Assembly (NCBI GenBank): GCA_021399445.1
Contig: JAJTUQ010000005.1
Coordinates: 4,898,001-4,962,000 of the forward strand
Source: Xylogone sp. PMI_703
Taxonomy: Eukaryota; Ascomycota; Leotiomycetes
Reading direction: 5' to 3'
DNA: 64,000 nucleotides
The stretch's first letter is position 1; each line of letters opens with the position of its first letter. The notes beneath the pieces were generated by a model. That model was not told the origin of the DNA. It saw only the letters and a list, made by a program, of their open reading frames with translations, and ran no database searches. Both the position numbers and the translations under genes were made by a program. Shown here in pieces: positions 1-9,472 of the stretch.

Positions 1-551
1 CAGGCCGCCTCCATTTTTATTTCCATTCCCAGAACTTATGTGGGCTAGGACCTCGAGTAGAACAATGAAGGCAATGCAAGTGAGAACGACACCGCCAAGA
101 ACCGGAAGGCGAAGGCTGGCAGGCTTCCAGGATTTACAAGTAGCTGGAAACTTGTCAACATTGTATGGACATTATAAAATCAATATAAATCAGCATACGT
201 CTATTTCCTCCATATTTATGCCTTGCCTCCCGATTACCGCCACCAAGCAGTGTCATTGCTCTCTTTGTAATACCAGGTCTAGCCCCCACATATCAATCTG
301 TTCCCTTATTCTTCGGAGGCAAGAACAGAATAATAGAAAGTGACAAGCTTCTTCGTGGATATTAAACAGCCCGACGTTAAAGTAAGATGCTTAATGATTT
401 CAATTAAGCATAACAGTCAGAAAAATGCTGACAACGAATTGTCGAGAAGTAAACAAAACCAAAGGGAAAGAACAATAAATAGAGAACAATACATGTACCT
501 GCGGACAATACCTTGTTCCATCTGTAACTCATCCATCTGCAAGGTCTCCAT
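1..551 (-). CDS. DUF3433-like membrane protein, N-terminal part (cut by window edge)
   Basis: Partial gene leaving the left edge. The minus-strand frame ending at base 1 reads ...KSWKPASLRLPVLGG, then a hydrophobic segment and LLEVLAHISSGNGN. A W-x-P-x-x-L-R-x-P motif just before the first membrane helix is the pattern I associate with fungal DUF3433 proteins. The exon boundary at 143/144 is a TTTCCAG acceptor. A short first exon, ATG at 549-551 with donor CAAG|GTATTG (intron 144-511), joins it in frame, but that intron is long for this genome and the start is uncertain. No function is known to me. What I see is the frame and the helix; the family name is inference. Confidence 0.4.
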
Positions 552-833
552 ATCTGCGGCAATTGGGCCGTTACAATTGGGTTCACGTCAATCGATGCGA
601 GTGTGAGACTGGGTCAGGGAGGTAAGGTTTGAGGCAGCGCGTGTGTGTAACCACTCATTACACGTGGATCCAGTTGCCGAGGCCCAAAAATAGCCCTGTG
701 CTTCCCAAGGCGTCTCCACCAGTGCAACCTAGCCGCCGACTTGGGTGGGTCAAATGAATCGCGGCCTTCAGGCCCCACCAACCAGCCACTTTCTCCATGT
801 CCACACCCAGCATGCCTCCCGTCTACAGCTACC
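552..833. other. Divergent intergenic spacer
   Basis: Lies between the leftward DUF3433-like gene and the rightward Yih1 gene and presumably holds both promoters. I see no coding signal here. Confidence 0.5.
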
Positions 834-1679
834 ATGAACGAGCAGCTCGCAGACGAGCTCGAAGCTATAAACTCCATCTATGGCCCCTCCACCATAATTC
901 CGGCAGATGACGTCGAGCCGGGGCTATATATCCTGCACCTGGAGAAGCAAGACACTTCTCTCAAGCTTCAATTTCCAGAGGACTATCCAGCTGTCCCTCC
1001 GTCCGTCCTAGGCTCGCACAGCTCTGGAGAACATAGCAGAAAAGGGTTCGCTGCGCGAGTCGTTGAGGAGTTCCGAAATGCACTTGGTAACCTGTTCCAG
1101 CCTGCGGAGGTATGTCTGTTTGATGTCATTGAGGAGGTGAATCGCATCTGGGAAGAATCGGCTCCTGCAGATGCGGAAGTGGACAATACAGCAGTTGAAA
1201 ATGAACATCCACACGATGATGAACATATGCAGGTAGAAACAAAGCAATCTAGCTTTGCAAGTGGACCAGCGCCACCCTGGGTGCTCTCTGATGTTGTAGT
1301 TGAGATGAAATCCGTCTTTGTGGCTCGTTGTGCTCCAGTCACAAGTCCAGAACAAGCAGCGAGCTATTTACAGCACCTACTCGAAACAGACAAGAAAGTG
1401 CGCACCGCAACACATAATATCACGGCATGGAGGATTCAAGGGGAGAATGGAGTGACCTATCAAGATTGCGATGATGATGGAGAGACCGCTGCCGGAGGTA
1501 GGGTTCTACACTTGATGCAGCTGACGGATGTTTGGAACGTAATGGTGGTAGTGACCAGATGGTATGGTGGGCATTTGTTAGGGCCAAAACGGTTTAGCAT
1601 TATCAACACCGTTGCCAGAGACGGACTTGTCAAGGGGGCTTTTGTAAAGGAGGATGGGAAGAAGAAGGGTAAGCGATAG
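834..1679 (+). CDS. yih1: Yih1/IMPACT homologue (RWD + UPF0029), regulator of Gcn2
   Basis: Single-exon gene of 281 aa. Residues 1-108 form an RWD domain (MNEQLADELEAINSIYG, then FPEDYPAVPPS). A charged acidic linker follows, and residues about 160-265 form the UPF0029/IMPACT domain (VFVARCAPV, VVVTRWYGG). In yeast and mammals this protein competes with Gcn2 for Gcn1 and so dampens the amino-acid starvation response. I chose the ATG at 834 (context CTACCATG) rather than the upstream in-frame ATG at 741, because the RWD domain begins right there and the extra 31 residues are Pro/Ser-rich with no family counterpart. The tail is basic (KKKGKR). Length agrees with the family. Confidence 0.88.
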   Translation: MNEQLADELEAINSIYGPSTIIPADDVEPGLYILHLEKQDTSLKLQFPEDYPAVPPSVLGSHSSGEHSRKGFAARVVEEFRNALGNLFQPAEVCLFDVIEEVNRIWEESAPADAEVDNTAVENEHPHDDEHMQVETKQSSFASGPAPPWVLSDVVVEMKSVFVARCAPVTSPEQAASYLQHLLETDKKVRTATHNITAWRIQGENGVTYQDCDDDGETAAGGRVLHLMQLTDVWNVMVVVTRWYGGHLLGPKRFSIINTVARDGLVKGAFVKEDGKKKGKR

Positions 1680-2079
1680 CAAGGCTATCAAAGGTCTTTA
1701 TTGGAACCGTAGTTTCACCAGTATATGATTTATTGAGGTGATATTTCCAACCTTGAAACCTTATTTTACATTTTGTACAATCAAGATTGCCGCAATAGTG
1801 CGACTGCATAATTAAATATGAAGACATGTTTTGGTGGATTCATCATATATTCTTTTAATATAAGTCAATTGTCCATGCTAAACGCCTCAGCTCTTCCTAA
1901 AAGAAAGCTATGCCCAACAGCTGTTTTCTACTTCCTGAAGACCCACCAAAAAATGATCTAAAAACACAAAAGAATCAAAAGCATGAAAGAACGTATATAC
2001 AAGAAATAGGATTTCAGGTGCAGTCCTATGCAAATTCCTCATCTAAGTCGTCTCCAACCGACCTGCGTTTGGGATAAAG
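1680..2079. other. Convergent 3' spacer
   Basis: AT-rich 3' regions of the Yih1 and LPMO genes meet here. No gene seen. Confidence 0.5.
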
Positions 2080-3390
2080 TTAAAACAATTGTGCATTGCG
2101 TTTGATGTGTTCTCGGCTGAATCGAATGGATCTAGTCTTCTTCACCTTCTTAGTGTCGACAATATTCATGTTAGCAACCTGCCCAGCGCTGCATGTAGTA
2201 CCGGCAGCCATCTGTTGAACTACAGACCACATCCCGCTAGCACATCGCTGGTACGATGTACCATCAATGCAGTTCCAGGTACCTTCAGGAGAGCAGGCAG
2301 TACCAGCAGTCATAGCTCCCGCGGTTGAACCTGAGCCGGATGATCCCGTGGATGCTGGGGCTGGAGCTGGAATTGGAGCTTCAGATGGACTCGCGGCAGC
2401 CATGGAGCTTGTTGTAGCAGCAACTGGTGCTGGAGCTGGGGCTGGAGTGGAAGCTACTGGAGGTGGAGCAGCCGCCGAAGTTGCTACGGGGCTGGATGCC
2501 GCAACAGTTGCAAAGATTCCAGCAGAGACGGCGGGAGCAGCGGTAGTGGCAGGTGAGGCAGAGGCGGCGGCTGCTGCAGGAGACGACGCAGCTGGAGCTG
2601 CTGCTCCCCCAGCTGTTGGCGATGCAGCACCGCCGGTGGGCGCCTGGCAGTTACCAGTGGGTTTTGCCAAGGCAGATGAGGTTTGCAGACCATCTTGCTC
2701 AACCGAATCACCTGGGTTAGGGAAGAGTAAATCGGTGGAATCTTGTGTACCGCATCCGTTACCGATGTTAGCTACAAACATATCTGGGAGAGCATCGTAA
2801 GCGGCTTGATCCCTTTCCATAAGAGCGGTGACGTTGCGCGCCATGAGCTCTTCATCCTCTGGACTGCGCTTAGATGAACCGGCTGTGATGCTGACAGGGG
2901 CGCAGTTCATGTACATCTCGCGATTACCGACCTTGTTGAACCAAGTCCAAGCGAGAGTGGCAGTGCCAGTTGGCAGAGAGGTTGGAACTGGGAAGCTGTA
3001 TGTATCTGGGTCAGGAGTATCTGCACTGTTGCCGATGTTGCCAGCTTGTCCCTTAACAGGGCAGCCACCTTCGATGGAGTGGATCACCTTCCAGGTGCTG
3101 CTCTTGGTGGGTTCTTTATCGTAACTAATAGAGATCTGGCAAGAACCACCACCGTGAGTGGCACTTCCGACAAATGAAAGTGGTTGAGATGATCCCAACG
3201 GCATAATATTCATTGCACCTTCTGCATCATAAACCCCAGTTCGTTGCTTGCAAGGGAAATTTGATCCGTCGGCTATCAAAGGAGAGTTATCGAGAGAAGA
3301 TTTTCCGAAAGGGACAGGCTGGCTCATTATCATATGAGCGGTAGTGGAGGATGCTAGGCATAAAGCCGCGAAAACTGCTTGAGAGAACAT
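2080..3390 (-). CDS. AA11 lytic polysaccharide monooxygenase with C-terminal X278-like module
   Basis: Secreted copper oxidase of 436 aa, one exon. Residues 1-18 are a signal peptide, so the mature protein begins with His19 (HMIMSQPVPFGK), the N-terminal histidine of the copper brace. His79 in SATHGGGSC is the second brace histidine and Tyr160 in NREMYMNC the axial residue. CKQRTGVYDAEG and TLAWTWFNK are typical of AA11, a family that cleaves chitin oxidatively. A long Ala/Pro/Ser/Thr linker (about 245-365) leads to a Cys-rich module (CSPEGTWNC...YQRCASGMW) resembling the X278 module of other AA11 proteins. The basic tail (DTKKVKKTRSIRFSREH) after the module is unusual for a secreted enzyme. 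Likely role: remodelling of the fungus's own or foreign chitin. Confidence 0.93.
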   Translation of the reverse strand: MFSQAVFAALCLASSTTAHMIMSQPVPFGKSSLDNSPLIADGSNFPCKQRTGVYDAEGAMNIMPLGSSQPLSFVGSATHGGGSCQISISYDKEPTKSSTWKVIHSIEGGCPVKGQAGNIGNSADTPDPDTYSFPVPTSLPTGTATLAWTWFNKVGNREMYMNCAPVSITAGSSKRSPEDEELMARNVTALMERDQAAYDALPDMFVANIGNGCGTQDSTDLLFPNPGDSVEQDGLQTSSALAKPTGNCQAPTGGAASPTAGGAAAPAASSPAAAAASASPATTAAPAVSAGIFATVAASSPVATSAAAPPPVASTPAPAPAPVAATTSSMAAASPSEAPIPAPAPASTGSSGSGSTAGAMTAGTACSPEGTWNCIDGTSYQRCASGMWSVVQQMAAGTTCSAGQVANMNIVDTKKVKKTRSIRFSREHIKRNAQLF

Positions 3391-6187
3391 TTTGTATTCG
3401 TAGAGAGTAGTCGTACCAGCCGAAGTAGTCTCTGTTTATTGGCAAGGAGTGGATGTTCGTGTGAAACTATTGTTTATTAGCAAGAGGCCATGCATCCTGA
3501 CAGCGAAATATATATTGAAGGCGAATTCGCTTAAAATGATTGCTCCGGAAAAAAGGTTTCTTGTGATATCTCATACGAGCATGTTCCATACCTCGAGAAA
3601 GCCATAGAAAATTCATGAAACCATGAATGACTATATAGTTCGTCGAGGTGATTGTCCTCATGAAGCTTTGAAAGCATCGAGTTTCAGGCAGACTTTAGGA
3701 GAGTGTGAGTCTTACCTGCGAATCTGACACCAGTGGATGGCAAACAATACAAGTGTCTTTGACAAAGAATGGTGTTTCTCAAGCACACGCAAGGACTGTT
3801 TTCAGAGAATGGTGGGAATACTTGCCACAGGCAAGATCAAAGCAAAGTACAGAAAAAAATCCAAGGGACTAGCCCGGGGCGTACAAAGATGAGGATAGAG
3901 GAAGAGGAAGAGGAAAAAGCCAAGGACGCTGCTGAATGACAAGACATTGAAGAGAAATGTCGTTCAACTTTATAGAATAGCATACCTACCCACCTACCCT
4001 GACGGGCGTGGCTCACTTCGGGCTACCCCTCCAAAAGGGGGGAAGGATCTGTCAACCCATGGAGATCCGCGAAAGGTAGATCCATCTGCATGGCGCTGTT
4101 CCTGCGGCATGGCACGCAGAGATGGGATGATCAACTGGATGCGAGGGGATTTAGATCAGACATGGCGTGGCCATTATCACAGCACTTGGCGCGATCACTG
4201 CGAATCGAGAAACGAAACGCTGCGATCTAGCCAGTCGGAATCGTGAAGCTGGAAGGCATGGAGGATCGTTGAAGCAGACTTAAGGTTGGAGCAGGACGGG
4301 CACTGACGTGAAAGGTGGAGCGAGCCAAGAAGAGAGGCAAACCGTGAAACAACCAGCCAATATGGAGTGGCATCGTACGCAGACCCGATGTGTGCTGTGG
4401 CAAAAGCTTCCTTGAGAAACCCCTTAACTACTGCAGGTACAGTATTTTGTGATGTGAATGAATGGATGCAGTGTGCTTGTCTTGGATTTAGAGGGTGCTC
4501 TAGTCAGGAGTCGTCTTGCGGTGAAGGAGAGGCTGAAGCTATTCTCTCCTTAGCTAAGGCACTGATCGGCCCCGCGAATAAGAACGGTCGCCCGGGCCTC
4601 GGCTAGGCTGTGGGTGCCTGAGGACCTGTCGTTGTCAATCAGGGGCATCTTGCTGCGACCTTAGTCAGGGCCGCGTTCGCCCAGTGAAATGTCCCGGCTG
4701 CGACGTTGACACCCTCGTTTGCAGAACCCAGCGACGTGGACTCAAACCCAAGCATATGGCCTGGCGAGGGCCTTCCTGCGACCACTTCTCTATTCTTGAC
4801 CTTGCCAACCTCGCTCCCAGTTTTCTCCCCATGCCGGGCTGGCTAGGTTGCACTCGTGGCTTCGTGACCCTTGAAGGTTGATGCTGGATGGAGCCTTCGT
4901 GGTCCCAAGAGAGCTGGTTGGCCGCAGTCGGGGGTTAAACATGAAACGGCCATCGTCGTGAAACACGAGTCCATCTCTGGGGTTGACAATGGCACTTCTA
5001 CCGACTTTCCTATTCGATTCCTAGCAGCCCCACGTGTGCCCGACTGGCTCACCAGAGACCATCTGGTTTTCTGGCTTCACTTTCTGGCGCGTCGTCGTCG
5101 AGTAATACATTCCACGGTGGACGACAACAATGGCTTCCAGCGAGTTTAGGTCTGAGGCAGAAGAAGTCTAATAAGGTCAAGCGATGCAGGCGCGCTGTCT
5201 GACGGCCTTCAACCTTGCTCAGCTCTGGTCCACGCTCCTGAAAAGAGAAGGAAAACAATACTTTTTCGTACTGCTATGCAGTTACTGTGCTGCGACGTTA
5301 TGCTGAAAGAGTGTTTGCCTAAACATACGCGATGCAACACGATGCGCAAGACTTGCCCCCCCCAAAACCCTGCCTGCACTGCGTAAACACTAGGAATACG
5401 AAGTCAAAACTGCAGTACAGTACGGCCCGAACACCAAGTTAACGACTATTTTTTAATTCATCCATCTAACTGAAGCAAAAATTTTGAACTGTGCCGCCCA
5501 CCTTCAAACCCCTCCAGCATTACACAGTAACGGGGAAAGTGTAGCACGATACCCGAGGAGGTGCCTCTGGGCTACATCTAGTCACATCCACCTTTAGTCA
5601 AACTGGTCCAAGATTATAGCTGGCTTTTCTCTGCTGACGCCATTGGCGTTGCCGGTCCCCTGGGTTCTATTCGCAAAATCTTACCTCCGTAGAGACGCAG
5701 CGCTCATTGGTGACAAGTGGACTCCGCGGTTGCTCATACCCAATAATACTGATTCCAAAGCTACCTTTCTTTATGTCCCTATCAAAAACTTGCAATAGCC
5801 GCGAAATGGACAAAAACTCGCTGACCTGGTCTCAAAATCCCAAAGTTCACTTCATCGCAATGCTTCTAAAAACCATCGTGGTCTCACACTGACACTAGTC
5901 TATGCATAACTGCCTAACTCTCTAGAAATAGCAAATTTGATGCAATCCAGTCTCTAAGAACCCAGCCTTCCATCACGAACATCGGTTGTCTTCTTCCTTT
6001 CCTCACTTGCGTCTAGACGGCTCCCTCGAGGACGTCCCGTTCATTCTCACTGGAAGGGAGTTTCGTTTCGCCGTGAAGTTGCTGGGACATGTCTGTATGC
6101 ACCCCTCTACCGCGAGTGCTATCGTGTTCGTTGGCATCTACGGCAACATCGACCTCTTCTCTTCCATCAGCAAAGCTTTCATTTACG
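3391..6187. other. Long intergenic region, no gene recognised
   Basis: About 2.8 kb between the LPMO promoter and the 3' end of the cyclotransferase gene. It contains a purine-rich tract near 3890-3920, a C-run near 5357-5363 and a GC-richer stretch at 4600-5100 open in several frames on both strands. None of those frames gave a recognisable protein or a convincing exon set. Confidence 0.5.
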
Positions 6188-6814
6188 TTAGTTTTCTGCA
6201 ACAGGACACCACTTACCATGATACTCATAACTGTGATCTGCCCACCGATGCATCTTCTCTTTGCGAAAGACCTCGTAATCCCATTCTACCTTCTCCAGTT
6301 GATCATCTCCCGCAGTATACACATACGTATCGGCCTCGACTTCGTTGCCAGCCTCACCTTCACCTTCCAATAAGGCTACTTTGACCGTTCGCCTGTCATA
6401 TTCACTACCCTCAAACAAATCCAATCTCCAAATATCGACATCTGTCAAACCCGTAACATAAGTTCCCCGAACAGTGTGGCCTTTTTCCGGAATAATGCCT
6501 GGGTAGTCACAGTCGATCACACGGTGCCGACAATAGTCACGCAGAAGGGCGGGCGCGATTTTCAGGTCGGCTGCACGACTCGCGAACTCTGGAGGGACTC
6601 TAGAAGATCCATATATCACACGGTAGAGGACCTCCGGTGCCATCTACAAGCGGTCTGTTAGTCTGGTAAGATGGAGGATTATATGTATAGGTAAAACCAT
6701 ACCAAAGTACCTGCAGATATCATACAGTGAGCTTTTCCATTCATTTGACCTGACAAGGCTGACAGACAAAAAGGCGAGGTACGTACCATAGAAAAATGCG
6801 CTCATCTTCCCCAT
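6188..6814 (-). CDS. Gamma-glutamylcyclotransferase/AIG2-like protein with an 8-nt exon
   Basis: Three exons: 6787-6814, 6703-6710 and 6188-6643, joined in frame to 163 aa. The second exon is only eight bases (GTACTTTG) between intron 1 (6711-6786) and intron 2 (6644-6702), both with GT...AG ends. Without it the family's hallmark N-terminus Y-G-T-L-M is lost; with it the protein starts MSAFFYG-TL-MAPEVLYRV, as expected for AIG2/GGCT folds. The LFEGSEYDRR segment holds the likely catalytic Glu. Members cleave gamma-glutamyl amines or dipeptides to 5-oxoproline; the substrate here is not predictable. The start is at 6814 (MGKM) or three codons later at 6805. Confidence 0.85.
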
Positions 6815-7293
6815 CTTTTCCGTGCACGAAGTTATAACTTATCTGGATGGAGAGGCTTTACTTCTGGATGTAATCTAAGATAAATTTCCGTTTATGATGA
6901 TGATTAGGAAAAATCGCCTCGCGGAGCGGGAGAGGAAATATTTAAAAGCATGGTGACTCTTTGTTTGCTTTCGTCGTCTTTGATAGCCAATTTTAGAGAT
7001 GTAGTCCGATAAGACTGCCTACAGCCTACAGCCTTGTGGGGCCGCGGGGTTGCCTCACTATGACCGATGTCTAAGGTAATACAGTACTTACCCTTTGACA
7101 GCAGTATTGCACCTGCATTTATGACTTAGTGTAAAATCATTCACAATGAAAAGAGATAGTAAGATTCCATTCATTTATTAGCGAATTACATCGCACTATG
7201 CTATATATAAGAACAAAACCCATCCGAATCAAGTGTTCTACGTGGGAATTATTTGAAACCAGCTCGACTCTTTTGTGACCTTCAACAAAGAGT
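6815..7293. other. Intergenic spacer
   Basis: Promoter side of the cyclotransferase gene and 3' side of the GNAT gene. No coding signal. Confidence 0.5.
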
Positions 7294-8004
7294 CTAAGAC
7301 TCACACCTCCATCTCCAAAAGTAAATGCGTTTCTTTCCTCCACCGCCTTTGACTTCCGGCCACACAATCCAATCGTCTTCCTCCTCCACCCTCTTGAAGT
7401 CACTAATTGACTCTACAATCCTTCGACTTCCCACATTCCCTTCCACCACCCGAACCGCAACACTCTGAACACCATGCTCTCTCACTGCCCAGTCCACAAG
7501 CGCCTCAACAGCTGGTCTCATAATACCTTTACCTCGAAAATCTGGGTGTAAGTAATAACCCAATTCGTATTCCTTCTCTGTTTTGGGTATAATAGTCTTC
7601 AAAGCACTTGGATTATGCTGCTCCGGGGGATTAGACGGTGGAGGTGGTGGAGTTATGGGATTAAGTGAGCAGGCACCTATGAAACGACCAGTTTCAGGGT
7701 CTCCAGCCCGAAGCACCTGAAGAGGTAAATTTGAGGTTCCAGAGAGTTGAAGATTGATCCAGAATGAAGCGTCGGAGGGAGTGTATGGGAATGGAACGGC
7801 GATCAGGTGGTTGTATACGGTGGGTAAAGACATGATATCCACGATTGCAGGGCCATCTGTGAGATAGAACGTTGTAAGGTAGATAGGTTGTTCCGATGCA
7901 GTGGCGAGTTGGATGTACGGGTTTCCCGAAGAGGTGTAATGGAGACTGGTACGTCGCCGCGATGTCGCACGAGTCGATTGTTGCACGCGTGGTGATTCTC
8001 CCAT
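7294..8004 (-). CDS. GNAT-family N-acetyltransferase (RimJ/RimL-like)
   Basis: Single exon, 236 aa. The acetyl-CoA binding motif A is visible as YELGYYLHPDFRGKGIMRPAVEALV, with R-G-K-G as the pyrophosphate loop. It is followed by VAVRVVEGNVGSRRIVES, the usual motif B region where a neighbour Asn/Ser contacts the cofactor. The order fits the Acetyltransf_3 group that acetylates protein N-termini or small amines. A Pro-rich insert (TPPPPPSNPPEQ) separates strands before motif A. The substrate cannot be told from sequence. The N-terminal 25 residues are Ser/Arg-rich and may be dispensable. Confidence 0.85.
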   Translation of the reverse strand: MGESPRVQQSTRATSRRRTSLHYTSSGNPYIQLATASEQPIYLTTFYLTDGPAIVDIMSLPTVYNHLIAVPFPYTPSDASFWINLQLSGTSNLPLQVLRAGDPETGRFIGACSLNPITPPPPPSNPPEQHNPSALKTIIPKTEKEYELGYYLHPDFRGKGIMRPAVEALVDWAVREHGVQSVAVRVVEGNVGSRRIVESISDFKRVEEEDDWIVWPEVKGGGGKKRIYFWRWRCES

Positions 8005-9472
8005 CTTTTGTCTGATGTTGAAACTATGTTTAACAGAGGGTTAGAGCGAATACTGTTTTTATATAGCTTTGACACCCCTCGTTCGACGTGAGTCACATGA
8101 GTCAGCAGCTAGATGCATGTGGAAGGAGGATGCAGCCCTTCGCTGTCAGAGTTTGGACGGATAATCCCCGCGTTGAGGTTGTATTCAGTTACTTTGTAGT
8201 GGATTTCAAAATGGTAAGGCTTATACTCCGTATTTGCCTCATTTTAACTATGTTGACTACTGGTGGAAGGTCTTAAGGCGGGGCTGCAAATACGAGCATG
8301 ATGAAGCGTACATACTACAAAGCTAACTATATGTAATTATGAATTGCAGCAAAGTAATATTTACTTCAAATTTACATTCCTTGGCATATTTCACCTCTTT
8401 TTCTGGAGGAAGGTAAACTATATAATTTGCCAGCCTACTCGTGAGGGGACTTGATGAGAATGACGATGATAGTTAGGTTCGCTCGGCGAGGGCAGGTGAG
8501 ACTCTCTGGGGTTATAGGGACATACCTAAGCTAAGGAATTATGTACAGCCATACATTCACCTCAGAAAACTTTTTTTGCATGTGACTGTGAGTGTCGTTC
8601 CATAGTCTGCCTTCCCCGCCTTTTGGGATTATCATCGAGTTGTTGCAAGGGTATTCCTCGAAACCAACTCATGCGAGCAGGAATCGGTGGTTTGGAGAGG
8701 CCTAGAGTATAAGTTGCCGGGCATTAAACAGTAGTTTTAAGGCTAAGCCTGTGAAGAAAGAAAAGGAAAACAGTGACAAAAGGAAAGGTAAGTACAGTGT
8801 GAATCTGAGGTAGTATTTTGAGCGCACAGCGCCAAAAGAGAAATCCTGGGGTTTAATGGTAGAATGTAAAGCCCCCGGGAACCTACCACATTATTCTATT
8901 CTTGTGCGTAGTTAATTTTGTGTATATTGAGTATGGAACTTTATCAGATTCAAGAATTTAACAAGGCCCTCTGGCCTGCGGATGAACTGGGATGGTTTGG
9001 GGATAATGGTCTAGCTACAGATAGCTTATCGGCACGTGACTATATCACGTGAGAGACTAAGACTAACTAGCTTCCGTTGACTAACAGCCAATAAAATCTG
9101 GCCTTGGCATCTCTCAGGGTCAAGGCCATCCCCCAGAGGTCGCGACTGCGACAGAAATTCGCGAAGCTCTCGACGGCAGGGCGCAACAGTCGTGTGTCTT
9201 TATTCACTGTATTACCACAATTCTTTCTGTTTCCAGCGCTTTCACGCCATATGCGCTTGGAGTTAATGACCCTTTTGTAATATTTGATAATATCATAGAC
9301 ACGGCCCCGCTATTTTTTCAAGAGTCAACCCGCTAATTATCGGTCTCTCGACCTCGACCTTCACGACAACGACGACTTCCACCTTACCTACACCACCCTT
9401 CTCGAGCTTTCACACGCTCCCTCGCATGAAGTCAAATCGCTAACGGCTAACGCCACTGCAGGTGTCGCAGTC
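8005..9472. other. Intergenic region upstream of TRA1
   Basis: About 1.5 kb between the divergent GNAT and TRA1 genes. It is AT-rich to about 8.9 kb and GC-richer near TRA1. No coding exon is recognised; a pair of CACGTG sites is listed separately. Confidence 0.5.
9033..9051. promoter_or_regulatory. Two CACGTG E-box sites
   Basis: Two perfect CACGTG palindromes at 9033-9038 and 9046-9051, spaced 13 bp start to start, lie about 420 bp before the TRA1 start. The core is that of bHLH factors such as Cbf1. Occupancy is inference. Confidence 0.35.

Noticed and set aside
2267..2800. Ala/Gly-rich open frame on the + strand
   Set aside because: Antisense shadow of the repetitive Ala/Pro/Ser/Thr linker of the AA11 LPMO.
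4665..5258. Cluster of overlapping frames on both strands
   Set aside because: Frames overlap on both strands without protein resemblance; typical of a GC-richer non-coding stretch.
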